A stretch of DNA of 64,000 bases from Lewinella sp. 4G2 (GCF_001625015.1 NZ_LVWJ02000019.1:434001-498000), one strand, 5' to 3'. Counted from the stretch's first letter, positions 7,002-15,884 are shown. Made by a program: numbers and translations. The notes: a model not told the origin generated them from the sequence alone.

Positions 7002-8522
7002 CTAATCCACCGCCGCCGCCGCATCAACAATCCCCCAACCGAAATTCCGATCCCGGCTCGGGTAGATGGAAGCGGCCTGCTTCATCCGGTTTAAGACTTG
7101 ACTGCGTGACTGGCCCGTATTCGTAGCCCACACCAGCGCGGCGATACCGGCCGTTGTTGCCGTTGCGGCGCTGGAGCCGCCAACGTAACCCGGTGTATTG
7201 TTGTAGCGGCTTAGCGTGAGGCTGGTCCGATCAGTAGCGTTGCGGCGTTGCATGACGGCTACGAAATCTACTTTGCTACCATCGTGGCAAGTGTTACAAC
7301 GTTGGAGGGGTGAGCCGTCCCGCACGCCCGTCACGGCTACTGTCCGGCTGAGGGAAGCGGGGAAGATGACGCCGTACCAGCTCGTCCAACTCAGCGAAGT
7401 GCCGGCTGCGGCGAAGATCATTTTGCCGCGGTTATACGCGTAGTCGATTCCGTCTTCCACCGTTCCGCTACTGAATACGTCACCGATGCTCATGCTGATG
7501 ACCTTAATGTTGGATTGCTGCCCGGCATTGACGAGGGAATTCTTCACGCCCCGCTTTTCGCGGCTGTTGTTGACGATCACGTCGCTCGTGCCGCGGTAAG
7601 TCCGCAAGTTGGCTTTGTACGCTACCCCGACGGTGGCGCCACCACTACGGCGGGGGCCGGCGGCCAGTCCGGCCATTTGGGTGCCGTGGCCACAGCGGTC
7701 ATTGGGGCCGTCAGTAGCGCTACTCCACCAGTTCGGGCGGTAGTAGCCCAACTTGCTAATGGACCGGCCCGTACTGTATCCGGAACTGAAATTTCCGTTC
7801 AGATTTGCTTGCTCAGGGTAGGTACCGCTATCAATCACGGCGATGCCGATGTTGTCGCCCTGGCTCGTGTTCCAGGCCTGCTGGATGTTCATGTAGCTAT
7901 AGTTCCACGGCACTTTTGCTCCGGGGGTGATCGTGGTGTAATCCGCGCTGTTGATGTTATTCGCCGGGGCTTCGGAACAGCCGGACCCGGAACGGAGGGA
8001 AATATCTCCGCCTTCGTAGTTGCTGGGTTCGAGGTAGCGCACGTCGGGGCGGTTCCGGAATTCATCCACCAGGCCGGCGTGCAGTAGCTTCACCTCGATG
8101 AGTGGAAGCACGCCGTCGTCCTCTACCAGCAGCAAGTCTTTTTCGGCGATGGTTTCCCCCGTAAGTCGTTCGTGGGCGGCGCGGAGGTCCGCGACGAGTT
8201 CATCACGGGTTTGCTTCCAGTCGCCACGGCTTACGTCGACGAGGTGGATTGTCTCCTTCAGGTTATCGTAACCGGCTGGTTGGTAGCCAATTACGGCGTG
8301 GTGCTCGCTCAGGTCGAGGGCACTCCACAGCATATTGCTGGGTGCTTCATTCCAGTCGAAGGGGCGGTCCGTAGCGTGCAGGTGGGCCTCCACGGCAGCG
8401 TTGATCTCGGAGCGGCTGAGCTGCTCGTCGGTGGTTTCGTTTTGGGGTGCGACGGTCGTCAAGTCATCATCACACGCAAAAAAGGTGAGCGCCAGGGCGC
8501 AGCAGAGTAAAATCTTTCTCAT
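7002..8522 (-). CDS. Subtilisin-family (S8) serine protease, lipoprotein
   Basis: 506 aa. The lipoprotein signal ends LTFFAC (Cys17). After an N-terminal pro-region (about 25-165) comes the S8 catalytic domain with Asp231 in GIAVIDSGT, His279 in GHGTQMAG and Ser451 in GGSSAATA, the spacing usual for subtilases. The Ser motif GSSAATATTAG departs from the common GTSMAxP but keeps the nucleophile. Cys409 and Cys412 in RCNTCHDG resemble a CxxCH sequence but lie inside the protease fold and are unlikely to bind haem. It is probably anchored on the outside of a membrane. Its stop adjoins the TAGTCTG hairpin, and its upstream region carries a dispersed 16-bp repeat. Confidence 0.9.
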   Translation of the reverse strand: MRKILLCCALALTFFACDDDLTTVAPQNETTDEQLSRSEINAAVEAHLHATDRPFDWNEAPSNMLWSALDLSEHHAVIGYQPAGYDNLKETIHLVDVSRGDWKQTRDELVADLRAAHERLTGETIAEKDLLLVEDDGVLPLIEVKLLHAGLVDEFRNRPDVRYLEPSNYEGGDISLRSGSGCSEAPANNINSADYTTITPGAKVPWNYSYMNIQQAWNTSQGDNIGIAVIDSGTYPEQANLNGNFSSGYSTGRSISKLGYYRPNWWSSATDGPNDRCGHGTQMAGLAAGPRRSGGATVGVAYKANLRTYRGTSDVIVNNSREKRGVKNSLVNAGQQSNIKVISMSIGDVFSSGTVEDGIDYAYNRGKMIFAAAGTSLSWTSWYGVIFPASLSRTVAVTGVRDGSPLQRCNTCHDGSKVDFVAVMQRRNATDRTSLTLSRYNNTPGYVGGSSAATATTAGIAALVWATNTGQSRSQVLNRMKQAASIYPSRDRNFGWGIVDAAAAVD

Positions 8523-8552
8523 GATCGAATAAAGGTTTGGTTTGGGGCGCCC

Positions 8553-8573
8553 GGGCGCTGCCGCAGGTGCCCC
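8553..8573 (+). repeat. Dispersed 16-bp repeat, intergenic copy
   Basis: GGGCGCTGCCGCAGGTGC followed by CCC. GGGCGCT can pair with GGTGCCC (two G-T wobbles) around the loop GCCGCA. It lies 30 bases upstream of the subtilase start. Confidence 0.75.
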
Positions 8574-8822
8574 AGAAATGGGCTAGAAAACGTAGGTAAC
8601 GGATGGCAGGCGGACCAGACCCAGTGCAACGGAAGCAACGAAAACCAAATGATTGATCGCCACCAGAGCCTCCTACCAATTATTACGGCTGTAATATAGC
8701 AAGGAACTTTTCTTTTCCATGATTTCGGACTCAGGAATAAAGAATTGAGCCATCTCGATAGTGCGCTTCAAAAAAGGAACGGACCGCTAATTTGATACCA
8801 CGAAGACCGATCCGCCTTCACT

Positions 8823-8830
8823 TACCTTTG
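8823..8830 (+). promoter_or_regulatory. Candidate -7 box of the OmpA/TSP3 gene
   Basis: TACCTTTG, 23 bases before ATG 8854, fits TAnnTTTG. A TTTG at 8791 is too far upstream for the usual -33 spacing. Confidence 0.45.
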
Positions 8831-8853
8831 TGGCCGACAGTTGAACTTTCCCC

Positions 8854-10008
8854 ATGCGTATTCTTCCAATGGCCTTGTTGCTTTTCCTGGTAGCGCTCTG
8901 CAGCCACTCAGCCAGCGCGAACGAAACGACGCCCACTACGCTGGCGGCGGGTATGGACTACGGCGGCCCTACAGACCTAAGAAAGGACACCGACGGAGAC
9001 GGCATCCGGGACCGCGATGACGACTGCCCTACCGAAGCCGGCCCCGCCTCAACGAACGGCTGCCCCGATACCGATGAGGATGGCGTCGCCGACCACGAAG
9101 ACGAATGCCCCAATCTACCAGGTACCGAAGCCCACGCCGGTTGCCCCGACCGCGATCGCGATGGCCTCGTTGATAGCCTCGACCGTTGCCCCAACCACTA
9201 CGGCCCCGCCCGCTTCAGTGGCTGCCCGGATACCGACGGGGACGGCATCGCTAACCCCGACGATAAGTGCCCCCGCGAATTTGGCTTGGCCGCCACCAAA
9301 GGCTGCCCCGACGGTGACGGGGATGGCATTATCGACCGCCGTGACCAGTGCCCCGGGGAATACGGGCTCAAAAGATTCCAGGGCTGCCCCGATCGCGATA
9401 ACGACGGCCTACCCGACGAAGCCGACCGGTGCCCGGATCTGCCAGGCAACCTCATCACCGGCTGCCCCGACGCCGACGAAGACGGCACCAACGACGCCGA
9501 TGACGAATGCCCCGACGAACCCGGCCCCCTCCGCGGTTGCCCCGATACGGACGGAGATAAGGTGGCCGACTGGGAAGACAATTGCCCCCGCAAGTCCGGG
9601 CCCGCCCTCAATGGTGGCTGCCCCGACGTACAGTTCCGAAGGCTGAGCCCCAGCGCCCTGGAACAACTCCGCCTCATCGGAGAAAACATTAAGTTCGAAA
9701 CCGGTTCCTCCGAATTAAGCGCGGCCAGTAGCCAGGAGATCCTGGATCTGGCGGAGGTCGCCCGTCGCTACCCTAATCATACCTTGGTCATCAAAGGCCA
9801 TACGGACGACGTGGGGGACGACGAAAAGAACACCCGCATCAGCCAGGAGCGAGCCGACGCTTGCCGGGACCTTCTCCTCGCTTACGGCTTTCCGGAAGAC
9901 CGCGTACGGGCCGTCGGCTACGGCGGCAGCACCCCCGTGGCGGACAACTCCACCGCCGCCGGCCGGGCCCGCAACCGCCGGGTAACCTTTGAACTCCTGG
10001 AGCGATGA
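8854..10008 (+). CDS. OmpA-family protein with eight thrombospondin type-3 repeats
   Basis: 384 aa. A signal peptide (1-22) is followed by eight calcium-binding type-3 repeats of about 26 residues (about 44-254), each of the form DxDGDGxxDxxDxCP...GCP. The OmpA C-terminal peptidoglycan-binding domain (about 268-384) shows FETGSSEL, IKGHTDDVGDD and NRRVTFELLE. There is no N-terminal barrel, so this is probably a periplasmic or outer-membrane-tethered protein gripping the cell wall, stiffened by calcium. Its last bases overlap the start of the M14 carboxypeptidase gene, which suggests a joint envelope role (inference). Confidence 0.92.
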   Translation: MRILPMALLLFLVALCSHSASANETTPTTLAAGMDYGGPTDLRKDTDGDGIRDRDDDCPTEAGPASTNGCPDTDEDGVADHEDECPNLPGTEAHAGCPDRDRDGLVDSLDRCPNHYGPARFSGCPDTDGDGIANPDDKCPREFGLAATKGCPDGDGDGIIDRRDQCPGEYGLKRFQGCPDRDNDGLPDEADRCPDLPGNLITGCPDADEDGTNDADDECPDEPGPLRGCPDTDGDKVADWEDNCPRKSGPALNGGCPDVQFRRLSPSALEQLRLIGENIKFETGSSELSAASSQEILDLAEVARRYPNHTLVIKGHTDDVGDDEKNTRISQERADACRDLLLAYGFPEDRVRAVGYGGSTPVADNSTAAGRARNRRVTFELLER

Positions 10009-11237
10009 TGCGCCACCTCGCGATCGTGCTTTGCCTCTGCGCCTGCCTTTTAGGCTGCAATCGAACCGCCCGGACCTACGACTTTCCCCGACCGGTGGAC
10101 ACCAACGATCAACCCACTGATATCCTGGAGGGTAAAGCTTGGAATTTGGGCAATGGCATCAGCCTCAGCACCAATTTTCCTTCCGCTCGGCTTACGGAGG
10201 TGAAAGTAGCCGCTCCGGGCCTCATCACCGGTTTCGTTCCTGGGGAGAACACGCCCATTAACGTCAGCCCCTGGTACGCTTTCCTACTTTCTTCCGCCGT
10301 GGATACCACCCTCCGGGTACAACTTGGCTATCCAAATACGGCCTACCACCGCTACTGGCCCAAACTGAGTAGTGATGGTGACACCTGGATGAGGATCGAT
10401 AGCACCAGATTTCGAGTGGCTCCGGACAGTAAACTGGCCACGCTTACCCTGAGATTGACTGCAGGGCAGCCACTTTGGGTAGCCGCTCAGGAACTCCACG
10501 ATGTCCGCCGGGTCGAGACATGGATCGAGAAAATTGCACGCAACCCCAACGTAAGGGTGGAATCCGTCGGAACTAGCGTTGGCGGTCTGTCGCTTCCCAA
10601 AATCACTATCCGTCGTCCGGGTGGTTCACCGCGGCGTACCATTGTTGTTTTGAGCAGACAACACCCACCGGAGGTGGCGGGCTACCTGGCCATGAAAGCC
10701 TTTGTAGAGGAGCTACTTGCCGACCCCAGGTTTTCAAATTTTATAGACCGATACCAAGTGCTGGTCTATCCACTCCTAAATCCGGATGGCGTCGAGCTTG
10801 GCCACTGGCGCCACAACCGGAATGGCGTAGACCTTAACCGGGACTGGGCCTTCTACCGCCAACCCGAAATCCGGCAGGTAGCAGACGACATTGTCCGGAC
10901 GGCTCGCAAATCAAAGGCTCCCGTCGTGTTGGGTTTGGACTTCCATTCTACCTGGAAGGATGTGTATTACACCCACGACGATTCCGTACAACCACCTTCC
11001 CTACTTGGCGATTTTAAGGACCGCTGGTTAAACACCATTGAGACCGAAATCGGAGGCAACTTCAAGATCAATGAAGAAGCGGAGCCCATCGGCAGACCTA
11101 CCTCCATGAGTTGGTTCCGGACTCAGTTTAACGCCGAAGGCATCACTTATGAGATCGGAGACGATACACCACGGGACTTCGTCCGCCGGAAGGGTCAGGT
11201 TTCCGCGCGGGCGCTCATTACGGAATTGATGAAATAG
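10005..11237 (+). CDS. M14-family zinc carboxypeptidase, lipoprotein
   Basis: 410 aa. A lipobox LLGC (Cys18) is followed by a beta-rich N-terminal domain (about 30-165) and the M14 domain. The zinc ligands are His220 and Glu223 (RQHPPE) and His314 (DFHSTW); Arg in DLNRDW and catalytic Glu383 (YEIGDD) are in place. The family removes C-terminal residues from peptides or cleaves peptidoglycan stems. ATG overlaps the TGA of the OmpA/TSP3 gene by four bases, a translational coupling that makes a cell-wall substrate attractive but unproved. A single start is supported by the lipoprotein signal. Confidence 0.88.
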   Translation: MMRHLAIVLCLCACLLGCNRTARTYDFPRPVDTNDQPTDILEGKAWNLGNGISLSTNFPSARLTEVKVAAPGLITGFVPGENTPINVSPWYAFLLSSAVDTTLRVQLGYPNTAYHRYWPKLSSDGDTWMRIDSTRFRVAPDSKLATLTLRLTAGQPLWVAAQELHDVRRVETWIEKIARNPNVRVESVGTSVGGLSLPKITIRRPGGSPRRTIVVLSRQHPPEVAGYLAMKAFVEELLADPRFSNFIDRYQVLVYPLLNPDGVELGHWRHNRNGVDLNRDWAFYRQPEIRQVADDIVRTARKSKAPVVLGLDFHSTWKDVYYTHDDSVQPPSLLGDFKDRWLNTIETEIGGNFKINEEAEPIGRPTSMSWFRTQFNAEGITYEIGDDTPRDFVRRKGQVSARALITELMK

Positions 11238-11251
11238 CCCACCAAGTGATT

Positions 11252-12295
11252 CTATACACGTTTGAGCCGGACTGGATGGGTCCGTCCGGAGTACCATTGC
11301 GGGACGTAGAGGTTACCATCTTCGTCGGCACAGACGTCGTGGGGGTTCATGAAGGTTTCTCCATCCCAATTAACGTCGTTGTAATTATCCAATCCTACTG
11401 GTGATGATCCGCCGGGGAGGGATAAAACGTTAAAGTCTTTGTCCAGTATGGCCACCATCCCATCGTAGTGCCACCAGCTGGTGGTGACGATCACAGCGAA
11501 GAGGGTTTCGGCGCCGGAAATGACCGGTCGGCAAATTTGGAGGCCGGGTAGTTCGTGGGTTTGCAGGTGCTCACCGTTCAGGCTCCAGCGTTGGAAGTTC
11601 TGGGCGGCACGGCTGGTAATGAGTAGCTCCGGGGTGCTCCGCCGCTCGTCTAAGGTGATGCCGTGGCAGCAGTCAAAGTGGTCCGGCCCGCCGAAGGAAT
11701 TTACCAGTTTGCCCTGGCCATCAAAGTGGAATATGAGGTTAGTGCCGTAACCATCCGCCACGTACACGTCTCCGTTACTGGCAACTGTTGTCTCCGTGGG
11801 TTTGAATTGCTTTCCTTCCGGAATCAGGTCGTCTGGTACGTCCAGTTCGCGAATAAGTTGGCCGTCCAGCCCAAGATTGATAACCCGGCCGCTTTCGCTG
11901 TCCGTAAGCCAGAAAGTCTGGTCGCTCCCCTCCCCTGCTTTAGTGAAACCATGTGGTTCGACCAACCCGTGTTTGAAGGAATCGAGAATCTTTCCATCCT
12001 TATTATAGACGAGTACGTCCGCCTTTTCGCTCACGGTGGAACACACCAGCCGCCCGCGGCTATCTAGGACCATTTCGTGGCAATGCATCACTGGGTGAGC
12101 GGCGGTATTACCTGAGTTCCACTTCAAGTCTGCTTCGTAGGTGAAATTACCGTGGCCAACAATTCTGCTGGGAGGTGCTGTTTTAGTCGGCGTTTTCTCT
12201 TCCTCGCAGGAAGAGTAAGCCAGGGGCAGCAGAGCGGCGGTGGCACCCAGACCGGCTTTGCGCAAAAATTGGCGGCGATTATCAGGCTTAGGCAT
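11252..12295 (-). CDS. Tat-exported beta-propeller (NHL-like) lipoprotein
   Basis: 347 aa. The N-terminus RRQFLRKAGLG is a twin-arginine signal and ends in a possible lipobox around YSSC, so the protein is exported folded and may be lipidated. The rest (about 50-347) has propeller blades of the type SRGRLVC, GFTKAGEGSD, NGDVYVADGYG and DGNLYVPQW, as in NHL/SMP-30-like proteins. His and Cys residues (MHCHEM, HFDCCHG) sit in loops. It begins 18 bases after the stop of the membrane cytochrome/LRR gene, so the two form an operon. Enzyme activity cannot be told. Confidence 0.75.
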   Translation of the reverse strand: MPKPDNRRQFLRKAGLGATAALLPLAYSSCEEEKTPTKTAPPSRIVGHGNFTYEADLKWNSGNTAAHPVMHCHEMVLDSRGRLVCSTVSEKADVLVYNKDGKILDSFKHGLVEPHGFTKAGEGSDQTFWLTDSESGRVINLGLDGQLIRELDVPDDLIPEGKQFKPTETTVASNGDVYVADGYGTNLIFHFDGQGKLVNSFGGPDHFDCCHGITLDERRSTPELLITSRAAQNFQRWSLNGEHLQTHELPGLQICRPVISGAETLFAVIVTTSWWHYDGMVAILDKDFNVLSLPGGSSPVGLDNYNDVNWDGETFMNPHDVCADEDGNLYVPQWYSGRTHPVRLKRV

Positions 12296-12313
12296 ACGTT
12301 CTTGACTAGTTAT

Positions 12314-13702
12314 TTATTTAGACGTGGGCGCGGCAACTGGCTGGTATCCAGTATTTACGGCAATACTTGGATGAGCGGCGGTGAAAGCTTCCACGGCGGC
12401 CGGGCTCACCCCCGTCTGCCACAGATAGACGCGCTTTAGTTTCGGGTAGTCCGCCAGATGCGTAAAAATGTCATCCTTCACTTGCGTTCCGTAGAGGTTC
12501 AGGCTTTCGAGATGCTGGAGCTCTTTTAGTTGCTCCACGGTGCTACCAGTTACCTGCGTACCGTTCAGGCGCAGGCGATTCAGGTTCTGGAATTGGCGCA
12601 AGGGTAGCAGGTCTGCATCGGTGACCGGCATTCTATCCAGGCTGAGGTAGACGACCTGGTCGGCGGCCACTCTGGCGAGTTCACTGATGGCTTTGGGGCT
12701 GGTGCTTTTACCGGGCTGCACTTTTGCTTCCAGAGCGCCTCCCTTCGGTTGCAGGGAACTGAGCGACCATTCCAAACCAGCGAGTTCTTCCATTTCCTGG
12801 GCGCTCAACGCGGGTGCAGTGATCGTTTCGACGAATAAGCGCGGGCGTAGGTCCAAACCATAATCCCGTTGGAGGAGAAGCTTAATGGATTCGGGCGTAT
12901 CCCTTGGGTCGAATGTAAAGAGGGTGTCCGCTCCCTGATCAATCCAATACTTCAGCAGCTCTATCTCCGTATAATCCCACGGATCACCCTGGGGGGGCAT
13001 TGCTTTGGCATTTGAGGAAGGCAGGGTGACACGTTTGGTCCACAGGCTCCCGAACGCATTACCGGGGACGAACAGGGGGCCAGTATCTCCGCCCAAGAAG
13101 GCAAAGTGAGGTTCATCCATCCGCAGGCCTCCATTTTGCTTCTGATCGTTGTGGCACTTCGCGCACGTTTCGGTGATGGCCGGCTGGAGGAAGGTGTGGT
13201 AAAGGTTGATGGAATCGGTATTGACCGTCTCCCAGTCGCGAATAGTCTCCGCCTCTCCCTCATGGCCGGCGATGCGTTGAACGATTGGCGGAGCGTGTTG
13301 GAAGAGGTATTCCTCACCGTGCGTCAGGTTGCCGCCCTGGTGACCGGCTAAGCCGAGGAGGCCGGCTACTACTATTCCGTAACCCTTAGCCAGTTTACCC
13401 CCCTTATGCGTTAAGAACACTCCAGCCACGGCCAGTACGGCTACGCTGATCCCTAACCATCGGTGCCAAAAGAGGGTATCTCCCCCACCACTCTCTTCGG
13501 CCAGTAACCAACCGAATAAGGCGGCGGCCACCGCGGAGGCGGCGCCGAGTACCCAGGCTACGCGGATGGCGGGCCTGGCTTTACTGCCCGGCCACCATTC
13601 CAGAACGGCCGCTAACAGCAAAAAGCCGATCGGCAGGTGGACGACCAAAGGGTGAAAGCGGCCAAAAAAAAGGCTCAAATCGGTTAGTAAAACGGGTGGC
13701 AT
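12314..13702 (-). CDS. Membrane cytochrome c with leucine-rich repeats (DUF2231-like N-terminus)
   Basis: 462 aa. Four membrane helices at about 15-35, 47-66, 82-98 and 105-121 start with FHPLVVHLPIGFLLL, typical of DUF2231-like anchors. A periplasmic planctomycete-type cytochrome c domain follows, with the haem motif CAKCH (180-184) and the usual GGLRMD segment, then a leucine-rich region at about 345-455 (LNRLRLNGTQVT, LESLNLYGTQV, LKRVYLWQTGV). The same layout is known in Planctomycetota and Bacteroidota proteins, where an electron-transfer role is assumed. It is first in an operon with the Tat beta-propeller. Confidence 0.82.
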   Translation of the reverse strand: MPPVLLTDLSLFFGRFHPLVVHLPIGFLLLAAVLEWWPGSKARPAIRVAWVLGAASAVAAALFGWLLAEESGGGDTLFWHRWLGISVAVLAVAGVFLTHKGGKLAKGYGIVVAGLLGLAGHQGGNLTHGEEYLFQHAPPIVQRIAGHEGEAETIRDWETVNTDSINLYHTFLQPAITETCAKCHNDQKQNGGLRMDEPHFAFLGGDTGPLFVPGNAFGSLWTKRVTLPSSNAKAMPPQGDPWDYTEIELLKYWIDQGADTLFTFDPRDTPESIKLLLQRDYGLDLRPRLFVETITAPALSAQEMEELAGLEWSLSSLQPKGGALEAKVQPGKSTSPKAISELARVAADQVVYLSLDRMPVTDADLLPLRQFQNLNRLRLNGTQVTGSTVEQLKELQHLESLNLYGTQVKDDIFTHLADYPKLKRVYLWQTGVSPAAVEAFTAAHPSIAVNTGYQPVAAPTSK

Positions 13703-14015
13703 GGTGAAATTCTTAGCCCTAAGGTATTAAACTTTGGGGCAAGCACTCACCTACCCCCACACAGTTTATTCCTTGGCATTTAGGGGCCGGAACCACTTTT
13801 ATGTCGGTCCGCAACCCAAAAGAAGCGATCCATATTTTCCCCATTGCATCATACCCGCGGAAGCGCCCAAGTGGACAGTGAAAAATTTGCAGCAAAGACT
13901 CAATGCTTACTTGCCGGCGTAAGGGTTGCGCCTTAACTTTGCGGGTCCAACGACAAAACCGACCGCCCCTTCAGGGAGGAAATCGGTACTTAACTAACCT
14001 AGATAATTTGTCCTT
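13703..14015. other. Divergent intergenic region upstream of rpsP
   Basis: Between the cytochrome gene (-) and rpsP (+). Near the cytochrome start lies a -7-like TACCTTAG (minus strand, 13719-13726); near rpsP lies the promoter at 13911-13941. A 62-codon frame at 13734-13922 has no family features and runs into the rpsP promoter, so I do not call it a gene. Confidence 0.6.
13911..13941 (+). promoter_or_regulatory. Promoter of rpsP
   Basis: TTG at 13911-13913 and TAACTTTG at 13934-13941, separated by 20 bases, fit the Bacteroidota -33/-7 pattern. The leader to ATG 14016 is about 70 bases. Confidence 0.6.
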
Positions 14016-14717
14016 ATGCCAGTTCGTCTCAGACTCCAACGCCACGGTCGCCGCAAACGTCCCTTCTACCATATCGTAGCCGCTGACTCCCGCGCCCCCC
14101 GTGACGGTAAGTTCATCGAAAAGCTCGGTACTTACAACCCAATGACCACCCCCGCTACGATCGATCTTGATCGCATGGCCGCTTACAAGTGGCTGACGAA
14201 GGGTGCTCAACCCTCTAACACCGTAGCCGCCATCCTCCGCTTCAAGGGAGTGATGTACTACAAGCACCTCATGCGGGGTGTCGCTAAAGGTGCCCTCACG
14301 CAGGAGCAAGCCAGCGAGAAGTGGGTAGCCTTCATCGAAGGAAAAGAAGGCGCCGCCGAAGCCGCCCGCCAGAAGGAAGCTCAGAAAATTGCTGACTTCC
14401 ACACGGCCATTGCCGGTGTCGCACCCGTCATCGAAGAGCCCGCTCCCGAAGAAGTTGCAGTCCCAGCCAACGCCGAAGAGCAACTCACTACGCCCGACGA
14501 TCAGCCCGAAGAAGCTGCCGCTACCGAAGCCGCCGTTGCTGAAGCTACCGGCGAGGGCGTAGAAGCTGCCGCTACCCCCGACGCTGAAGTTGAAGCCGCC
14601 AAGATCGCCGGTGAAGCCGTCGCCGAAGCCGAAGCTGCTGCCGCCGCCGAGGAAGGCCTCAAAGCCGCCGAAGAAGTTGCCCCCGAAGGCGCTTCCGACG
14701 TAGAGAAGAATGCTTAA
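14016..14717 (+). CDS. rpsP: 30S ribosomal protein S16 with long Ala/Glu-rich tail
   Basis: 233 aa. Residues 1 to about 85 are a standard S16: MPVRLRLQRHGRRKRPFYHI, then ADSRAPRDGKFIEKLGTYNP and the DRMAAYKWLTKGAQPSNTV region. After about residue 90 there is a helix-rich piece, then from about 130 to the end an Ala/Glu/Pro-rich acidic stretch (about 100 residues) absent from E. coli S16, which has about 82 residues. Extended S16 tails are known in Bacteroidota, but this one is long. The gene has its own promoter and a strong terminator. rimM and trmD, which follow rpsP in many bacteria, are not adjacent. Confidence 0.96.
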   Translation: MPVRLRLQRHGRRKRPFYHIVAADSRAPRDGKFIEKLGTYNPMTTPATIDLDRMAAYKWLTKGAQPSNTVAAILRFKGVMYYKHLMRGVAKGALTQEQASEKWVAFIEGKEGAAEAARQKEAQKIADFHTAIAGVAPVIEEPAPEEVAVPANAEEQLTTPDDQPEEAAATEAAVAEATGEGVEAAATPDAEVEAAKIAGEAVAEAEAAAAAEEGLKAAEEVAPEGASDVEKNA

Positions 14718-14737
14718 TCCAAGCAAAACTCACAATA

Positions 14738-14776
14738 AAGAGCCCCGCTTGCCAACTGGTGAGCGGGGCTTTTTCT
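14738..14776 (+). terminator. Terminator of rpsP
   Basis: Stem AGCCCCGCTTGCC / GGTGAGCGGGGCT followed by TTTTTC, starting about 22 bases after the stop. Confidence 0.85.
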
Positions 14777-14830
14777 TTGGCTTGAGTACCTAAACAGTAG
14801 CAGGTAGCTGATTGAGAATTCAGGGAGAAG

Positions 14831-15862
14831 CTACTTCGATGAATCCCAAAAGCGATTGACGTCTACCTCTGCGGGAATCGCCTGATTATTGGTGATAAAT
14901 TCAAACAACCACTTGCTGCCCAGGGGAGCCAGCGAAGCGCCCTTCGTTCCCAAGCCATTGAGGATTAATAGTCGCTTCTTTGCCGGATGGGCACCGATCA
15001 TCATCCGGCGGTCCCGAGATGTTGGGCGCACGGCAGCGGCGTGGGAAATGATCTCGTAGGGCACGGTTAGCACTTCGGATAATCGATCCTCCAGAAACTT
15101 CCGGTTAGCAGCAGTTGGCGCATCGTCCTCAAACTGATTTTCACTAGTCGCTCCCACCCAGTAAAGCTCCTCCTCAACGGGAACGAGAAATACCCGGTGC
15201 TTAAACATTCGATCCAGTTGGGGTGCGTCGGTCTTCACGAATAAGACCTCCCCCTTGTTACCGGAATGGCCGGCGAAAATGAAGTAGGGGTTATAACGAG
15301 CCCGCCAACCTTCGCAGAAAATGATACGGTCGTAGCGCTCGAGGTGTGCCGGCACCTGGTCATATTCGAAGGTGCCAGCGGTAAACCGCCTATCTCGCAA
15401 AAGGTACGCGCGGTAATCATTCACCAGGTTTTTTACGTCCACCCGTCCGGCTTGCTGAACGCCGCAGTAGGCAAAGACGGGTGCAGTAATTTCGGGAAGC
15501 TGACCCAGAGCCGGGTCGTCGTCCATATACGCTACGTAACCCTCATCCGCGGACCGCACCTCCCAGTCATTAACATCTCCCCGATTGTACAGTGTGCGAA
15601 TCAATGGTTGCGGATGCCAGTAAGTGCGCCCGAGTAAATTGGATATCCGACCGTACAAATTGATGGTCTCGGGCAAGAGCTCATCGATCTTCCAACTCTT
15701 GACGAAACGGCGCCCCGTAATGGGGTTAATGATGCCCGCTGCGATACTACTGGAAGCGGTCTGACCCGGTGCATCCATGAAGTTTACGTCGTACCCGGCT
15801 TCCGCTAACCGAAACCCCAGCAGCGTCCCCGCCAACCCCTGACCAACAATAAGCATCTTCAT
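14831..15862 (-). CDS. FAD-dependent oxidoreductase, DAO family
   Basis: 343 aa from MKMLIVGQGLAGTLLG. The N-terminal dinucleotide-binding motif GQGLAG and the following acidic loop mark a Rossmann FAD site; further on, AAGIINPITGRRFVKSW and the C-terminal LNGLGTKGASLAPLGS are typical of DAO-type amine or amino-acid oxidases. The substrate is unknown. An upstream TTG at 15880 would extend the frame through a -7 box (15867-15874), so I place the start at ATG 15862; ATG 15856 is an alternative. With the box only four bases away, the transcript must be nearly leaderless from 15862. Confidence 0.8.
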   Translation of the reverse strand: MKMLIVGQGLAGTLLGFRLAEAGYDVNFMDAPGQTASSSIAAGIINPITGRRFVKSWKIDELLPETINLYGRISNLLGRTYWHPQPLIRTLYNRGDVNDWEVRSADEGYVAYMDDDPALGQLPEITAPVFAYCGVQQAGRVDVKNLVNDYRAYLLRDRRFTAGTFEYDQVPAHLERYDRIIFCEGWRARYNPYFIFAGHSGNKGEVLFVKTDAPQLDRMFKHRVFLVPVEEELYWVGATSENQFEDDAPTAANRKFLEDRLSEVLTVPYEIISHAAAVRPTSRDRRMMIGAHPAKKRLLILNGLGTKGASLAPLGSKWLFEFITNNQAIPAEVDVNRFWDSSK

Positions 15863-15866
15863 GGAC

Positions 15867-15874
15867 CAAAGGTA
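15867..15874 (-). promoter_or_regulatory. -7 box of the FAD oxidoreductase gene
   Basis: TACCTTTG on the minus strand, ending four bases before ATG 15862. This close spacing implies an almost leaderless message, or use of the ATG at 15856. Confidence 0.5.
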
Positions 15875-15884
15875 GCTCAATGCT

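Larger units (their letters stand above)
8523..8853. other. Divergent intergenic region, no gene seen
   Basis: Spacer between the subtilase and the OmpA-type gene. It contains one copy of the dispersed repeat (8553-8573) and the -7 box of the OmpA gene (8823-8830). The part from about 8680 to 8790 is AT-richer. I see no convincing reading frame or structured RNA. Confidence 0.6.

Noticed and set aside
7247-7300. CxxCH-like sequence (CNTCH) in the subtilase as a haem site
   Set aside because: It lies within the subtilisin fold near the C-terminus of the catalytic domain, with no other cytochrome feature.
13734-13922. A 62-codon frame upstream of rpsP
   Set aside because: It runs into the rpsP promoter and has no conserved-looking core.
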